64,000 nucleotides of DNA from NCBI GenBank assembly GCA_050246945.1, contig JBFWVC010000020.1, positions 25,503 through 89,502 of the forward strand, written 5' to 3'. The position numbers and the translations under genes are program-made. The stretch is from JAEUMD01 sp050246945. Lineage in GTDB: Bacteria; Pseudomonadota; Alphaproteobacteria; Rhizobiales; Hyphomicrobiaceae. Positions 1 through 7,741 of the stretch are shown piece by piece. Under the pieces are notes generated by a model. That model saw nothing but the letters and a program-made list of their open reading frames with translations, searched no databases and was not told the DNA's origin. Positions within the stretch are counted from its first letter, which is position 1. Each line of letters starts with the position of its first letter.

Positions 1-1365
1 AACGCCCGCATCCATCAGCGCCAGCGATGTGCCGCACACGGTCGCCATCGAGGAGGAGCCGTTCGATTCAGTGATCTCCGAGACGACGCGTATCGTGTAG
101 GGAAACTCCTCGGCAGTAGGGATCAACGGATGGATCGCACGCCAGGCGAGCTTACCGTGGCCGATCTCACGACGGCCGGGAGAGCCCATGCGGCCCGTCT
201 CACCAACAGAAAATGGCGGGAAGTTGTAGTGCAGCATGAAGCGCTCGCGGCGCGTGCCTTCCAGAGCGTCAACGAACTGCTCGTCATCGCCGGTACCGAG
301 CGTGGCGACGACCAGCGCCTGCGTCTCACCACGCGTGAAGAGCGCGGAGCCGTGCGTGCGTGGCAGCACATGCACTTCAGAGACGATGGGGCGCACGGTC
401 TTCAGGTCGCGGCCGTCGATACGGTGGCCGGTCTTGACCACGGTGCCACGCATGATGTCCATTTCGAGCGCCTTGAAGCTGTCGCCCAGCAGCACCTTCT
501 CGGCAGGATCATCGTCGGGAATCTGGATCTCGGCCATCACCTTTTCCTTGGCGGCGGCAACGAGATCTTGGCGCTTCTGTTTCTCCGGCGTGGAGAACGC
601 CTCGACGAGCATCGTCTCGGCGATCGACTTGACCTGGTCCTTGTACTTGCCCTTGTCGGGAAGCTGGATGTCCCAAGGCTCCTTGGCGGCCTTCTCAGCA
701 AGCTTGATGATCGCGTCAATTACCGGCTGGAAGTGACGGTGGCCGAACATCACGGCCTCGAGCATCTGCTTCTCGGGAAGCTCCTTGGCCTCCGACTCGA
801 CCATCATCACGGCGTCCTGCGTGCCGGCGATGACGAGGTCGAGCGTCGACTCCGTCATCTCGTCGATCATCGGGTTCAGCACGAACTCGTCGTTGATAAC
901 GCCGACGCGGGCGGCGCCGATCGGGCCCAGGAATGGCAAGCCCGAGAGGGTGAGCGCGGCCGAGGCTGCAACCATCGACAGCACGTCCGGGTCGTTCTCC
1001 ATGTCGTGCGAGAGGACGGTCACAATGACCTGAACCTCGTTCTTGAAGCCCTCGACGAAGAGAGGACGAATGGGGCGATCGATCAGGCGCGAGGTCAGCG
1101 TTTCCTTCTCGGTCGGGCGGCCTTCGCGCTTGAAATAGCCGCCGGGTATCTTGCCCGCGGCGTAGGTCTTTTCCTGGTAATTCACGGTCAGCGGGAAGAA
1201 GTCGATGCCAGGTCTTGGAGATTTTGCGGCAACGACGGTGGCCAGTACGCTGGATTCGCCATACTGGGCGAGAACGGCTGCATCCGCCTGACGGGCCATG
1301 TGCCCGGTCTCGAGGCGAAGCGTGCGGCCGCCCCAATCAATTTCCACGCGATGAATGTCGAACAT
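1..1365 (-). CDS. pnp: Polyribonucleotide nucleotidyltransferase (PNPase), 5' part, cut by window edge
   Basis: PNPase is a phosphorolytic 3'-5' exoribonuclease of the RNA degradosome. The minus-strand frame is open from an ATG at 1365 to base 1 (455 codons) and starts MFDIHRVEIDWGGRTLRLET, the usual alphaproteobacterial N-terminus. It covers the first RNase PH domain (IPGGYFKREGRPTEKE, RLIDRPIRPLF), the helical linker, and the start of the second RNase PH domain (DGRDLKTVRPI, RTHGSALFTRGETQALV). The remaining roughly 250 codons, with the catalytic aspartates and the KH and S1 domains, lie outside the window. It follows rpsO, the usual rpsO-pnp order. No frameshift was seen in the stretches translated. 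Identity is certain; only the 3' end is missing. Confidence 0.97.
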   Translation of the reverse strand, partial: MFDIHRVEIDWGGRTLRLETGHMARQADAAVLAQYGESSVLATVVAAKSPRPGIDFFPLTVNYQEKTYAAGKIPGGYFKREGRPTEKETLTSRLIDRPIRPLFVEGFKNEVQVIVTVLSHDMENDPDVLSMVAASAALTLSGLPFLGPIGAARVGVINDEFVLNPMIDEMTESTLDLVIAGTQDAVMMVESEAKELPEKQMLEAVMFGHRHFQPVIDAIIKLAEKAAKEPWDIQLPDKGKYKDQVKSIAETMLVEAFSTPEKQKRQDLVAAAKEKVMAEIQIPDDDPAEKVLLGDSFKALEMDIMRGTVVKTGHRIDGRDLKTVRPIVSEVHVLPRTHGSALFTRGETQALVVATLGTGDDEQFVDALEGTRRERFMLHYNFPPFSVGETGRMGSPGRREIGHGKLAWRAIHPLIPTAEEFPYTIRVVSEITESNGSSSMATVCGTSLALMDAGV

Positions 1366-1448
1366 GTTCGGTCTTTCGTTCGTTTCGGTCTTCGGTTCTT
1401 ATCGGATCTATCTTGTTCTAGGCGCCTGCGTTCTAGCACAAGCGCATA

Positions 1449-1480
1449 CAGCGCCGGGACTCCAAATGGAGCCGGCGCTG
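1449..1480 (-). promoter_or_regulatory. Long stem-loop in the pnp leader
   Basis: Between rpsO and pnp, the arms CAGCGCCGG and CCGGCGCTG are perfectly complementary. They enclose a second stem CTCC/GGAG with loop AAAT, separated from the outer stem by a GA bulge. The hairpin ends about 84 bases upstream of the pnp ATG. No T-run follows on the minus strand, so it is not a classical terminator. In enterobacteria a double-stranded pnp leader is cut by RNase III and then controlled by PNPase itself; a similar role here is inference from position and shape. Confidence 0.5.
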
Positions 1481-1557
1481 CGAATTGCGTTACGACGCCT
1501 TTCGGGGTGAGAAGCTTGCACCGGCCGAGCGCTCCGGCCCGCGATCCCTGTCCAGCC

Positions 1558-1839
1558 TCAGCGGCGAATGCCTAGCTTCTCGATGATCGACTGATAGCGG
1601 GATTCGTCCTTGCCCTTGACGTAGTCGAGCAGGTGGCGACGGCGTGAAACCATTTTCAAAAGGCCGCGGCGCGAATGGTTGTCCTTCTTATGCGTCTTGA
1701 AGTGCTCGGTGAGGTGATTGATGCGCTCGGTGAGGATAGCGATCTGCACCTCAGGCGAGCCGGTATCGTTGGCCTTCGTTGCGTTGGACTTGATAACCTC
1801 GGCCTTGGCGGCCTTGCGCTCGGGCGAAATCAGCGACAT
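1558..1839 (-). CDS. rpsO: 30S ribosomal protein S15
   Basis: S15 binds the central domain of 16S rRNA early in small-subunit assembly. The 93-residue product has the family core TGSPEVQIAILTERI, then THKKDNHSRRGLL and SRRRHLLDYVK, and ends IIEKLGIRR. It is a few residues longer than the usual 89 because of its N-terminus. The start ATG at 1839 is preceded by AAAGGA at good spacing. It lies 192 bp upstream of pnp on the same strand, the usual pairing. Confidence 0.97.
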   Translation of the reverse strand: MSLISPERKAAKAEVIKSNATKANDTGSPEVQIAILTERINHLTEHFKTHKKDNHSRRGLLKMVSRRRHLLDYVKGKDESRYQSIIEKLGIRR

Positions 1840-1871
1840 CGGGCATGTCCTTTCGAATTGGGATCTTGTTC

Positions 1872-1889
1872 GCCGGGGCGAGCCCCGGC
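1872..1889 (-). promoter_or_regulatory. GC-rich hairpin in the rpsO leader
   Basis: GCCGGGG (1872-1878) and CCCCGGC (1883-1889) form a perfect 7-bp stem with a 4-base loop, ending 33 bases upstream of the rpsO ATG. S15 autoregulates through structured mRNA leaders in several phyla, including a described rhizobial type. That this hairpin belongs to such a leader is inference. The rest of the 283-bp rpsO-truB gap shows nothing recognisable. Confidence 0.35.
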
Positions 1890-2122
1890 ATGGGCGGCCG
1901 CAGCCGGGATGTCGTCCAGCCGGGTCGCAAATGAATTGCCGTCAGAACGGCAAAATGCGCATGCGGACCAGGAGGCCCGCACGGATGGCGCCCTTATACA
2001 CGAATGCAACCGGAATGCGAGCGCAAAGCTTGGGCGGCCAGTCGCCGTTGGCAGCGCACCTATAGCGTTGCTGGACTAGCATTTTGAACGACGTAAAGAT
2101 TCCCTCTCCTACCAATCCGGGG

Positions 2123-3046
2123 CTATCCAGCCAGATTGAATACGCGGGTTGGGTGCAACGCGCCCTTCTCGATTTCGCCCAGAGCAACCAGACGGCCTTT
2201 GAAGGTTGCATAAACCGGACCTGACACCAGTGGGGCGTCGCGACCGCGGATGAGGATCGCGCGTCCCATGGCAAGGTTAGATGCATCCTGCTGCGAAACG
2301 GCGAGTTCCGGCACGTCCGATAGCGCCGCTTCGACTGGCAGCAGAAACTGGCCGATATCGCCGCCGTTTTCGGGCGCGGCGGCCTCGCGCAGCTCGTCGA
2401 GCGTCACGGCATCGTCCTCGGAAAACGGGCCGACGCGGGTCCGGCGGAGTGCGACAACGTGACCGCGGCAGCCCAAGCGGCGGCCGATGTCGCGAGCCAG
2501 AGCACGCACATACGTCCCCTTGCCGCACTCGGCCGCGAACACCGCGGTATGGGCGTCGGGCGTATCGACGAGCCGCAGTTCCTCGATGATGACGAGGCGC
2601 GGCTCCAGCTCGACGATCTCGCCTTCCCGCGCAAGGTCATAAGCGCGGTTGCCCTCGACCTTGATGGCGGAGAACGACGGCGGACGCTGAGAAATCTCGC
2701 CGGTGAACTCGGGCAGCAGAGCTTCGATCTCGCCCCGGGTCGGACGCTTGTCGGACCGCGCGGTCACGTCTCCTTCGGCATCGTCAGTTGCGGTTTCCTC
2801 GCCCCATCGGACAGTGAAGCGGTAGGCCTTCTCGCCATCAACGGCGAATGCCACCGTCTTGGTGGCCTCACCGAAAGCAATCGGCAGGATTCCTGTCGCC
2901 AGCGGATCGAGCGTGCCGGCGTGGCCCGCCTTCTGCGCCTCATAGATGCGCTTCACGACGCCCAGCGCCTGCGTCGATGTTGCGCCCAGCGGCTTGTCAA
3001 GAACCAGCCAGCCGTGAACGGGATTGCCTTTTTTGCGTCGAGCCAT
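2123..3046 (-). CDS. truB: tRNA pseudouridine(55) synthase
   Basis: TruB converts U55 in the T-loop of most tRNAs to pseudouridine. The 307-residue protein starts MARRKKGNPVHGWLVLDKPL and carries the catalytic motif GHAGTLDPLATGILP at about residues 40-54, where the Asp is the nucleophile. Downstream are RPPSFSAIKVEGNRAYDLAR and CGKGTYVRALARDIG, both conserved in TruB. It lies between rbfA and rpsO on the same strand, the standard order of this translation cluster. Confidence 0.97.
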   Translation of the reverse strand: MARRKKGNPVHGWLVLDKPLGATSTQALGVVKRIYEAQKAGHAGTLDPLATGILPIAFGEATKTVAFAVDGEKAYRFTVRWGEETATDDAEGDVTARSDKRPTRGEIEALLPEFTGEISQRPPSFSAIKVEGNRAYDLAREGEIVELEPRLVIIEELRLVDTPDAHTAVFAAECGKGTYVRALARDIGRRLGCRGHVVALRRTRVGPFSEDDAVTLDELREAAAPENGGDIGQFLLPVEAALSDVPELAVSQQDASNLAMGRAILIRGRDAPLVSGPVYATFKGRLVALGEIEKGALHPTRVFNLAG

Positions 3047-3060
3047 TTGATCGTTCTAGG

Positions 3061-3111
3061 GTCCAGGTTTTTGGGTCCAGGATTTTTTGCGTCCAGGTTC
3101 TGGTGTCCGGA
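3061..3111. repeat. Degenerate short tandem repeat between rbfA and truB
   Basis: The heptamer GTCCAGG occurs at 3061, 3075 and 3091, and a variant GTCCGGA at 3105, giving spacings of 14, 16 and 14 bases with T-rich spacers. It starts 14 bases upstream of the truB start. Whether it affects truB translation or is only slippage sequence cannot be told. Confidence 0.5.
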
Positions 3112-3141
3112 CTCCAGAGCCTCGATCCCAATCCCTCACCG

Positions 3142-3543
3142 CTACTCCTTCTCTATGTCCTTGCGCACCTGCGGCGAGTGCAGCAGCCGGTCTATGCGCA
3201 TCGCCTCCTCGAAGGTCTCGTCCTCGCGGAAGCGGATATCGGGCGCGAACTTGAGATTGACTGTGTGCGCGATCTCGGCGCGTATGTACTTCTTGTTGCG
3301 TTCAAGCGCCGAAAGCACGGGCTTCAGATCGGCACCCCCCAGAGGCATGATATAAGCGGTGGCGAGCTTCAAGTCCGGCGACATGCGCACCTCCGTCACG
3401 GTGATGACGTGGCTTTGAATCACATCGTCATGGATCTCGCCACGGACGAGCAACTCAGCAAGCGCATGACGAATCGTCTCGCCGACACGCAGCTGGCGCT
3501 GCGAGGGGCCCTTGTGCTCGGCGCGATCAGAGTGTCTGCCCAT
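3142..3543 (-). CDS. rbfA: 30S ribosome-binding factor A
   Basis: RbfA helps mature the 5' end of 16S rRNA in the small subunit. The 133-residue product has the family signatures SQRQLRVGETIRHALAELL near the N-terminus, ITVTEVRMSPDLKLATAYI mid-protein and LKFAPDIRFREDETFEEAMR near the C-terminus. The start at 3543 lies inside the 3' end of the preceding ycxB-like gene (17-bp overlap), so the two are probably translationally coupled. Confidence 0.95.
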   Translation of the reverse strand: MGRHSDRAEHKGPSQRQLRVGETIRHALAELLVRGEIHDDVIQSHVITVTEVRMSPDLKLATAYIMPLGGADLKPVLSALERNKKYIRAEIAHTVNLKFAPDIRFREDETFEEAMRIDRLLHSPQVRKDIEKE

Positions 3544-4039
3544 GTGTCTTCTCCTTGGCGAGCGCCACGAAGGCAGCCGCTTCTTCGGGCGTGGCGAATG
3601 CGCGCTTGGGGATCATCCATCCCATGCGATTGTTGGGCCAGAGCAGGATGTGCTGGGGCAGATCATCAACCCGCCGGATCATCGCCCACTTGTTCTTGCC
3701 TTCACCTAGCTCCGACCGCGTCGTGAAGCCTTCTTCATCGGCGTGAAAATCAATGTCAAACTCGCCCAGCCGCTGGTGGTTGAACTGTTTGCGGCGCATG
3801 TGCGGCGCGAGGGCGAAGCGGACCGCCGCGAGAAACAGTCCCAGCACCAGAAAGTAGAGCGCCCAGAACGGCTCGCCATCGTAGACGGCCATCGCCGCGG
3901 CGATGAACAGCAGTATGACGAGGAGATTGATCATCCTCTGGACGATGCGGCGCGCCGGCGTCAGGTTGAGCTGCGCCTTGGTCAGCACCGTGTAGTCATC
4001 GAGCGTCCAGCGATAACGGACATGGAAATTGCGGGGCAT
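3527..4039 (-). CDS. YcxB-like membrane protein
   Basis: This 170-residue protein has two adjacent hydrophobic helices at about residues 36-75. A C-terminal soluble domain follows, with LGEFDIDFHADEEGFTTRSE and then WAMIRRVDDLPQHILLW, NRMGWMIPKRAF and TPEEAAAFVALAKE. This is the layout of the YcxB-like family (short bacterial membrane proteins of unknown role). It sits between infB and rbfA and overlaps rbfA by 17 bp, so it is probably cotranscribed with translation factors. I know of no function for the family. Confidence 0.75.
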   Translation of the reverse strand: MPRNFHVRYRWTLDDYTVLTKAQLNLTPARRIVQRMINLLVILLFIAAAMAVYDGEPFWALYFLVLGLFLAAVRFALAPHMRRKQFNHQRLGEFDIDFHADEEGFTTRSELGEGKNKWAMIRRVDDLPQHILLWPNNRMGWMIPKRAFATPEEAAAFVALAKEKTHGQTL

Positions 4040-4093
4040 CTCGCTCCTTCCGCGCCGGGATGGGACCGACGTCGGCGGTTGGTCTTCAAGCGC

Positions 4094-4124
4094 GGAGGGC
4101 GGTGCGATATGCGCCCCGCCCTCC
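4094..4124 (-). other. Strong inverted repeat downstream of infB
   Basis: GGAGGGCGG (4094-4102) and CCGCCCTCC (4116-4124) are a perfect 9-bp inverted repeat with a 13-base loop, 39 bases past the infB stop. No T-run follows on the minus strand, so it may stabilise a 3' end or attenuate read-through into the YcxB-like gene rather than terminate. Confidence 0.4.
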
Positions 4125-4162
4125 CGGTAGCAACGACGGCACCCGGCCGCCTCAATTCATCA

Positions 4163-7003
4163 TCAGAGCGTGCGCTTGACCGTCTCGACGTTGAAGCACT
4201 CGATGACGTCGCCTTCGCGCAGGTCCTGGTAGTTGGCGAAGCTCATGCCGCACTCCTGGCCTGCCGGCACCTCCTTCACGTCGTCCTTGAAGCGCTTCAG
4301 GATCGACAGAGAGCCCTCGTGTATGACGACGTTGTCGCGGATGAGGCGTACCTTTGCGCCGCGCTCCACTTTGCCGTCGGTTACGAGGCAGCCGGCGACC
4401 TTGCCGACCTTGGAGATATTGAAGACTTGACGAACCTCGGCGTTGCCGAGGTAGATCTCGCGGATGGTCGGCGCCAGCAGGCCCGACATGGCCGCCTTCA
4501 CGTCATCCACCAGATCATAGATGATGTTGTAGTAGCGGATCTCGACGCCGTCGCGGTCGGCCGCCGATTTCGCCTGCGCGTTGGCGCGGACGTTGAAGCC
4601 GACGACGACCGCCTTTGACGCGTTGGCGAGCGAGATATCCGACTCGGTGATGCCGCCGACGCCCGAATGGACGATGCGGGCTTCCACCTCATCAGTGCCA
4701 AGCTTCTTCAACGCGCCGGCGATGGCCTCGACCGAACCCTGCACGTCGCCCTTGACGAGCAGCGGGAACTCCTTGCGACCCGCTTCCTTCAGCGACTGCA
4801 TCATCTGCTCGAGCGTGCGCGGCGCCGCGGCCGAGCCCAGCGCCTCGCGGCGCTTCCTGACGCGGTAATCGGTGATCTCGCGGGCGCGTGCCTCGTTCTC
4901 GACAACGGCGAACTGGTCGCCCGCCTCGGGCGCGCTATCGAAGCCGAGGATCTCGACCGGCACGGAGGGACCGGCCTCGGCGACGTTCTGGCCCTTGTCG
5001 TCGATCAGCGCGCGCACGCGACCCCAGGCAGAGCCGGCCACGACGATGTCGCCGACCGAGAGCGTACCGCGCTGGACGAGCACGGTGCCGACCGGACCGC
5101 GACCGCGCTCCAGCTTCGCCTCGACGACGATGCCTTCAGCGGAGCGATTCGGGTTGGCCTTGAGATCGAGGATCTCGGCTTGCAGATGGATCGCTTCAAG
5201 CAACTTGTCGAGGTTCAGATGCTTCAGGGCGGACACCTCGACCTCCAGCGTCTCGCCCGACATGCTCTCGACCACGATCTCGTGGCTCAGGAGCTCGGTG
5301 CGCACGCGACTCGGATCGGCCTGCGGTTTGTCGATCTTGTTGATGGCGACAATGATCGGCACGCCTGCGGCCTTGGCGTGGTTGATCGCCTCGACAGTCT
5401 GCGGCATGACGCCGTCATCAGCAGCGACAACGAGCACGACGATATCCGTGACCTTGGCGCCACGAGCGCGCATGGCGGTGAACGCCTCGTGGCCTGGCGT
5501 GTCGATGAACGTGACCTTGTCGCCGGCCGGCGTCTCGACCTGGTAGGCGCCGATGTGCTGCGTGATGCCACCCGCCTCGCCGGAGACGACGTTGGCTTTG
5601 CGTATTGCATCCAGCAGCGACGTCTTGCCGTGGTCGACGTGGCCCATGATCGTGACGACGGGAGCACGCGGCTCCAGCGTCTCGGCTGCGTCCTCCCTGC
5701 CGAAGAAGCCTTCCTCGACGTCCGCCTCGGAAACGCGCTTGGGAGAGTGGCCAAACTCGGAGACGATCAGCTCGGCGGTATCGGCGTCGATCACGTCGTT
5801 GATCTTATGCATCGCGCCTTGCTTCATCAGGTACTTGATGACGTCAACGGCACGCTCGGTCATTCGGTTCGCCAGCTCGGCGATGGTGATGACCTCCGGA
5901 ATGATGACTTCGCGCGTGATCTTCTCCCTGGTCTGGGGGATACCCATGGCCTTCAGTTTCTCACGCTCTCGTTTGCGCTTGAGCGAGGCGAGAGAGCGCT
6001 CGCGCTGCTTCTCGTCGAAGGCATTGTTGATAGTCAGCTTGACGCGCTCGCGGCGCTCGTCGCCAATCTTGGCGGTGGGGCGCGCAACTTTGCCGCGCTT
6101 GGCTGCGCGATCGTCCTCGTCACCCGTGTCAGCGGGTGCGCCAGCAATGCGAGGCTGTCGCTTCGGCAGCTCGATTTCAGCCGCGTCGGCCGGGCCCGCC
6201 TTGGCAGCGGCACGGCGTGGCGCGGTCGGCAGCAGAATCTCTTTGGGTTTGCCACCTTCGCGCGGCATCATCGCCGGGTTGAGTGTCTGCGGCGGACGAC
6301 CGCCTCGACCCGGGCGAGCGCCACCCTCACCTCCGGGACGGCCTTCTCTGCCTTCTCGGCCTTCCCGACCTTCTCGGCGGCCATCCGGCGCGCGCGCCTC
6401 GGATGCCGCATGCTTGCGCGGTTCCGGCTTCGGGGCCGCTGCAGCTTCCTTGGCACGGGCGGCCGGGCGCTCCTCGACGCGGGGCGCAGCTTGTTCAGCT
6501 GCCTTCGACGCCGCGGCCGGGGCCGGGGCCGGTTCAGAAACTGGCGCATTTGCCTCAACAGTCGCTTCGGCGACCGGGGCAGGCGCTTCTGTTGTGGCCG
6601 GAGCCTCGGGTGCCGGCGCCACAGCCTCGGCGTGCTGCTCCTCCTCGGCGGCACGGGCACGCGCGGCGGCGAGCGCGCGGGCGCGGGCATCGAGTTCTTC
6701 CTCGGAGAGAGTCTTGGCCACAGCGGGCGGCGCGGCCTCGGATTTGGGAGGCTTGCCCTTCGCCTCGGCCGGTACGGGTGCAGGTGCCGGAGGCTCTGGA
6801 GCCAGGGTGGCTGGGCGCTTCTCGGGCTCCGCTCCAGGTGTATTGAGCTTGCGCGTCTTGCGCTTCTCGACGACCACTGATTTCGAACGGCCGTGGCTGA
6901 AGTTCTGGCGCACGTGGCCGGATTCGACCGTGCGCGCCAAGCTCAGGGGCTTGCGCCCGCCGCCGCGAAGGGTCTTGTCGCCAGAGTCTTTCGTTTCCGT
7001 CAT
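4163..7003 (-). CDS. infB: Translation initiation factor IF-2
   Basis: IF-2 is the GTPase that brings initiator tRNA to the 30S subunit. I place the start at the ATG at 7003 (MTETKDSGDKTL), which matches alphaproteobacterial IF-2; an upstream in-frame TTG at 7018 would overlap rnpM and looks wrong. The 946-residue protein has the N-terminal VRQNFSHGRSKSVVVE segment, a long Ala/Pro/Glu-rich low-complexity linker, and the IF2 N2 motif (ITIAELANRM). The GTPase domain carries GHVDHGKTS at about residue 453, DTPGHEAF and NKID. The C-terminal domain ends VIECFNVETVKRTL. It follows rnpM by 11 bp in the nusA operon. Confidence 0.97.
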   Translation of the reverse strand: MTETKDSGDKTLRGGGRKPLSLARTVESGHVRQNFSHGRSKSVVVEKRKTRKLNTPGAEPEKRPATLAPEPPAPAPVPAEAKGKPPKSEAAPPAVAKTLSEEELDARARALAAARARAAEEEQHAEAVAPAPEAPATTEAPAPVAEATVEANAPVSEPAPAPAAASKAAEQAAPRVEERPAARAKEAAAAPKPEPRKHAASEARAPDGRREGREGREGREGRPGGEGGARPGRGGRPPQTLNPAMMPREGGKPKEILLPTAPRRAAAKAGPADAAEIELPKRQPRIAGAPADTGDEDDRAAKRGKVARPTAKIGDERRERVKLTINNAFDEKQRERSLASLKRKREREKLKAMGIPQTREKITREVIIPEVITIAELANRMTERAVDVIKYLMKQGAMHKINDVIDADTAELIVSEFGHSPKRVSEADVEEGFFGREDAAETLEPRAPVVTIMGHVDHGKTSLLDAIRKANVVSGEAGGITQHIGAYQVETPAGDKVTFIDTPGHEAFTAMRARGAKVTDIVVLVVAADDGVMPQTVEAINHAKAAGVPIIVAINKIDKPQADPSRVRTELLSHEIVVESMSGETLEVEVSALKHLNLDKLLEAIHLQAEILDLKANPNRSAEGIVVEAKLERGRGPVGTVLVQRGTLSVGDIVVAGSAWGRVRALIDDKGQNVAEAGPSVPVEILGFDSAPEAGDQFAVVENEARAREITDYRVRKRREALGSAAAPRTLEQMMQSLKEAGRKEFPLLVKGDVQGSVEAIAGALKKLGTDEVEARIVHSGVGGITESDISLANASKAVVVGFNVRANAQAKSAADRDGVEIRYYNIIYDLVDDVKAAMSGLLAPTIREIYLGNAEVRQVFNISKVGKVAGCLVTDGKVERGAKVRLIRDNVVIHEGSLSILKRFKDDVKEVPAGQECGMSFANYQDLREGDVIECFNVETVKRTL

Positions 7004-7014
7004 TCGATATCCGT

Positions 7015-7710
7015 TCAAGGGTCCAGATTGGCGGTTTCCGTCAGCACCTCAACTGCATCAAAAGATGCAGAATGATGCGCAATTCCTGACCGGTAGCGCT
7101 TCAAGCGCCCAGCCTCGGCCAAAAACCGGTCGGATGCTCCGCCCGTATTGAGGCCAGCATGTACCACATTTGGCCGTCCCATGGCCAAACTCATTTGATC
7201 CACGGTCAAGACCGCGACGATACGGCTCGCCGCACCTGGGCCATGAATAGCGAGGAATTTTCGATCGAGCTTCTGGCGACCGTCCGAGGCGGCATCACTG
7301 CCATGCACAAGCCCGCTAATGCCGCCGTCCGCAAGCCCGCGATCGACTTTTTCGAACCCGGTGACAATCCCGCCTGCCTTGTTGGCGAGGGAAAGTGCAT
7401 CGCAGACACGACGTAGAAGGAGATTTTCGACCAGGTCGGCCAAGTCGGCCGCAGCCTCGACCTTGCGCTTCAGACTTTTGGCGAAGGCCTGCTTTGCGAC
7501 CGCGTGCTGCACACTTGCCCGGTCGGCCGTCACCCATACGCCACGGCCCGGCAGGCGGCGCGCCAAATCGGGGACAACGACGCCGTCGGGTCCGGCGACA
7601 AAACGAATCAGGTCTTCCGGGGAGCGCTCGACACGCGTGGCAGCGCACAACCGGAGCATATGCTCCAGCTGCGAACCGGCGTGACGACCTGTCGATCGCT
7701 CGCGAACCAC
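7015..7710 (-). CDS. rnpM: YlxR/RnpM-type RNA-binding protein (DUF448)
   Basis: Proteins of this family sit between nusA and infB in most bacteria; a Bacillus member was reported to modulate RNase P. The family domain is plain: LCAATRVERSPEDLIRFV, then VPDLARRLPGRGVWVTADR, then LALA-type text (LSLANKAGGIVTGFEKVDRGL) and a C-terminal L7Ae-like part with SDAASDGRQKL. I chose the GTG at 7710 because GGGAGG lies about 10 bases upstream and it falls just after the nusA stop; the frame is open further upstream but would run through nusA. The resulting 231 residues fit the long alphaproteobacterial form. Confidence 0.88.
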   Translation of the reverse strand: MVRERSTGRHAGSQLEHMLRLCAATRVERSPEDLIRFVAGPDGVVVPDLARRLPGRGVWVTADRASVQHAVAKQAFAKSLKRKVEAAADLADLVENLLLRRVCDALSLANKAGGIVTGFEKVDRGLADGGISGLVHGSDAASDGRQKLDRKFLAIHGPGAASRIVAVLTVDQMSLAMGRPNVVHAGLNTGGASDRFLAEAGRLKRYRSGIAHHSASFDAVEVLTETANLDP

Positions 7711-7741
7711 GCGTTCGTTGCCTCCCGGCCCATTGCGGGCC

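Noticed and set aside
130..1575. Long plus-strand open frame (481 codons) opposite pnp
   Set aside because: It is the antisense shadow of pnp; its residues are His/Arg/Leu-rich without family signatures, and the minus frame encodes a clear PNPase.
4667..6880. Very long plus-strand open frame (737 codons) opposite infB
   Set aside because: Mirror image of a GC-rich gene; repeats of Arg-Leu-Asp-Asp text come from IF-2 codons read backwards.
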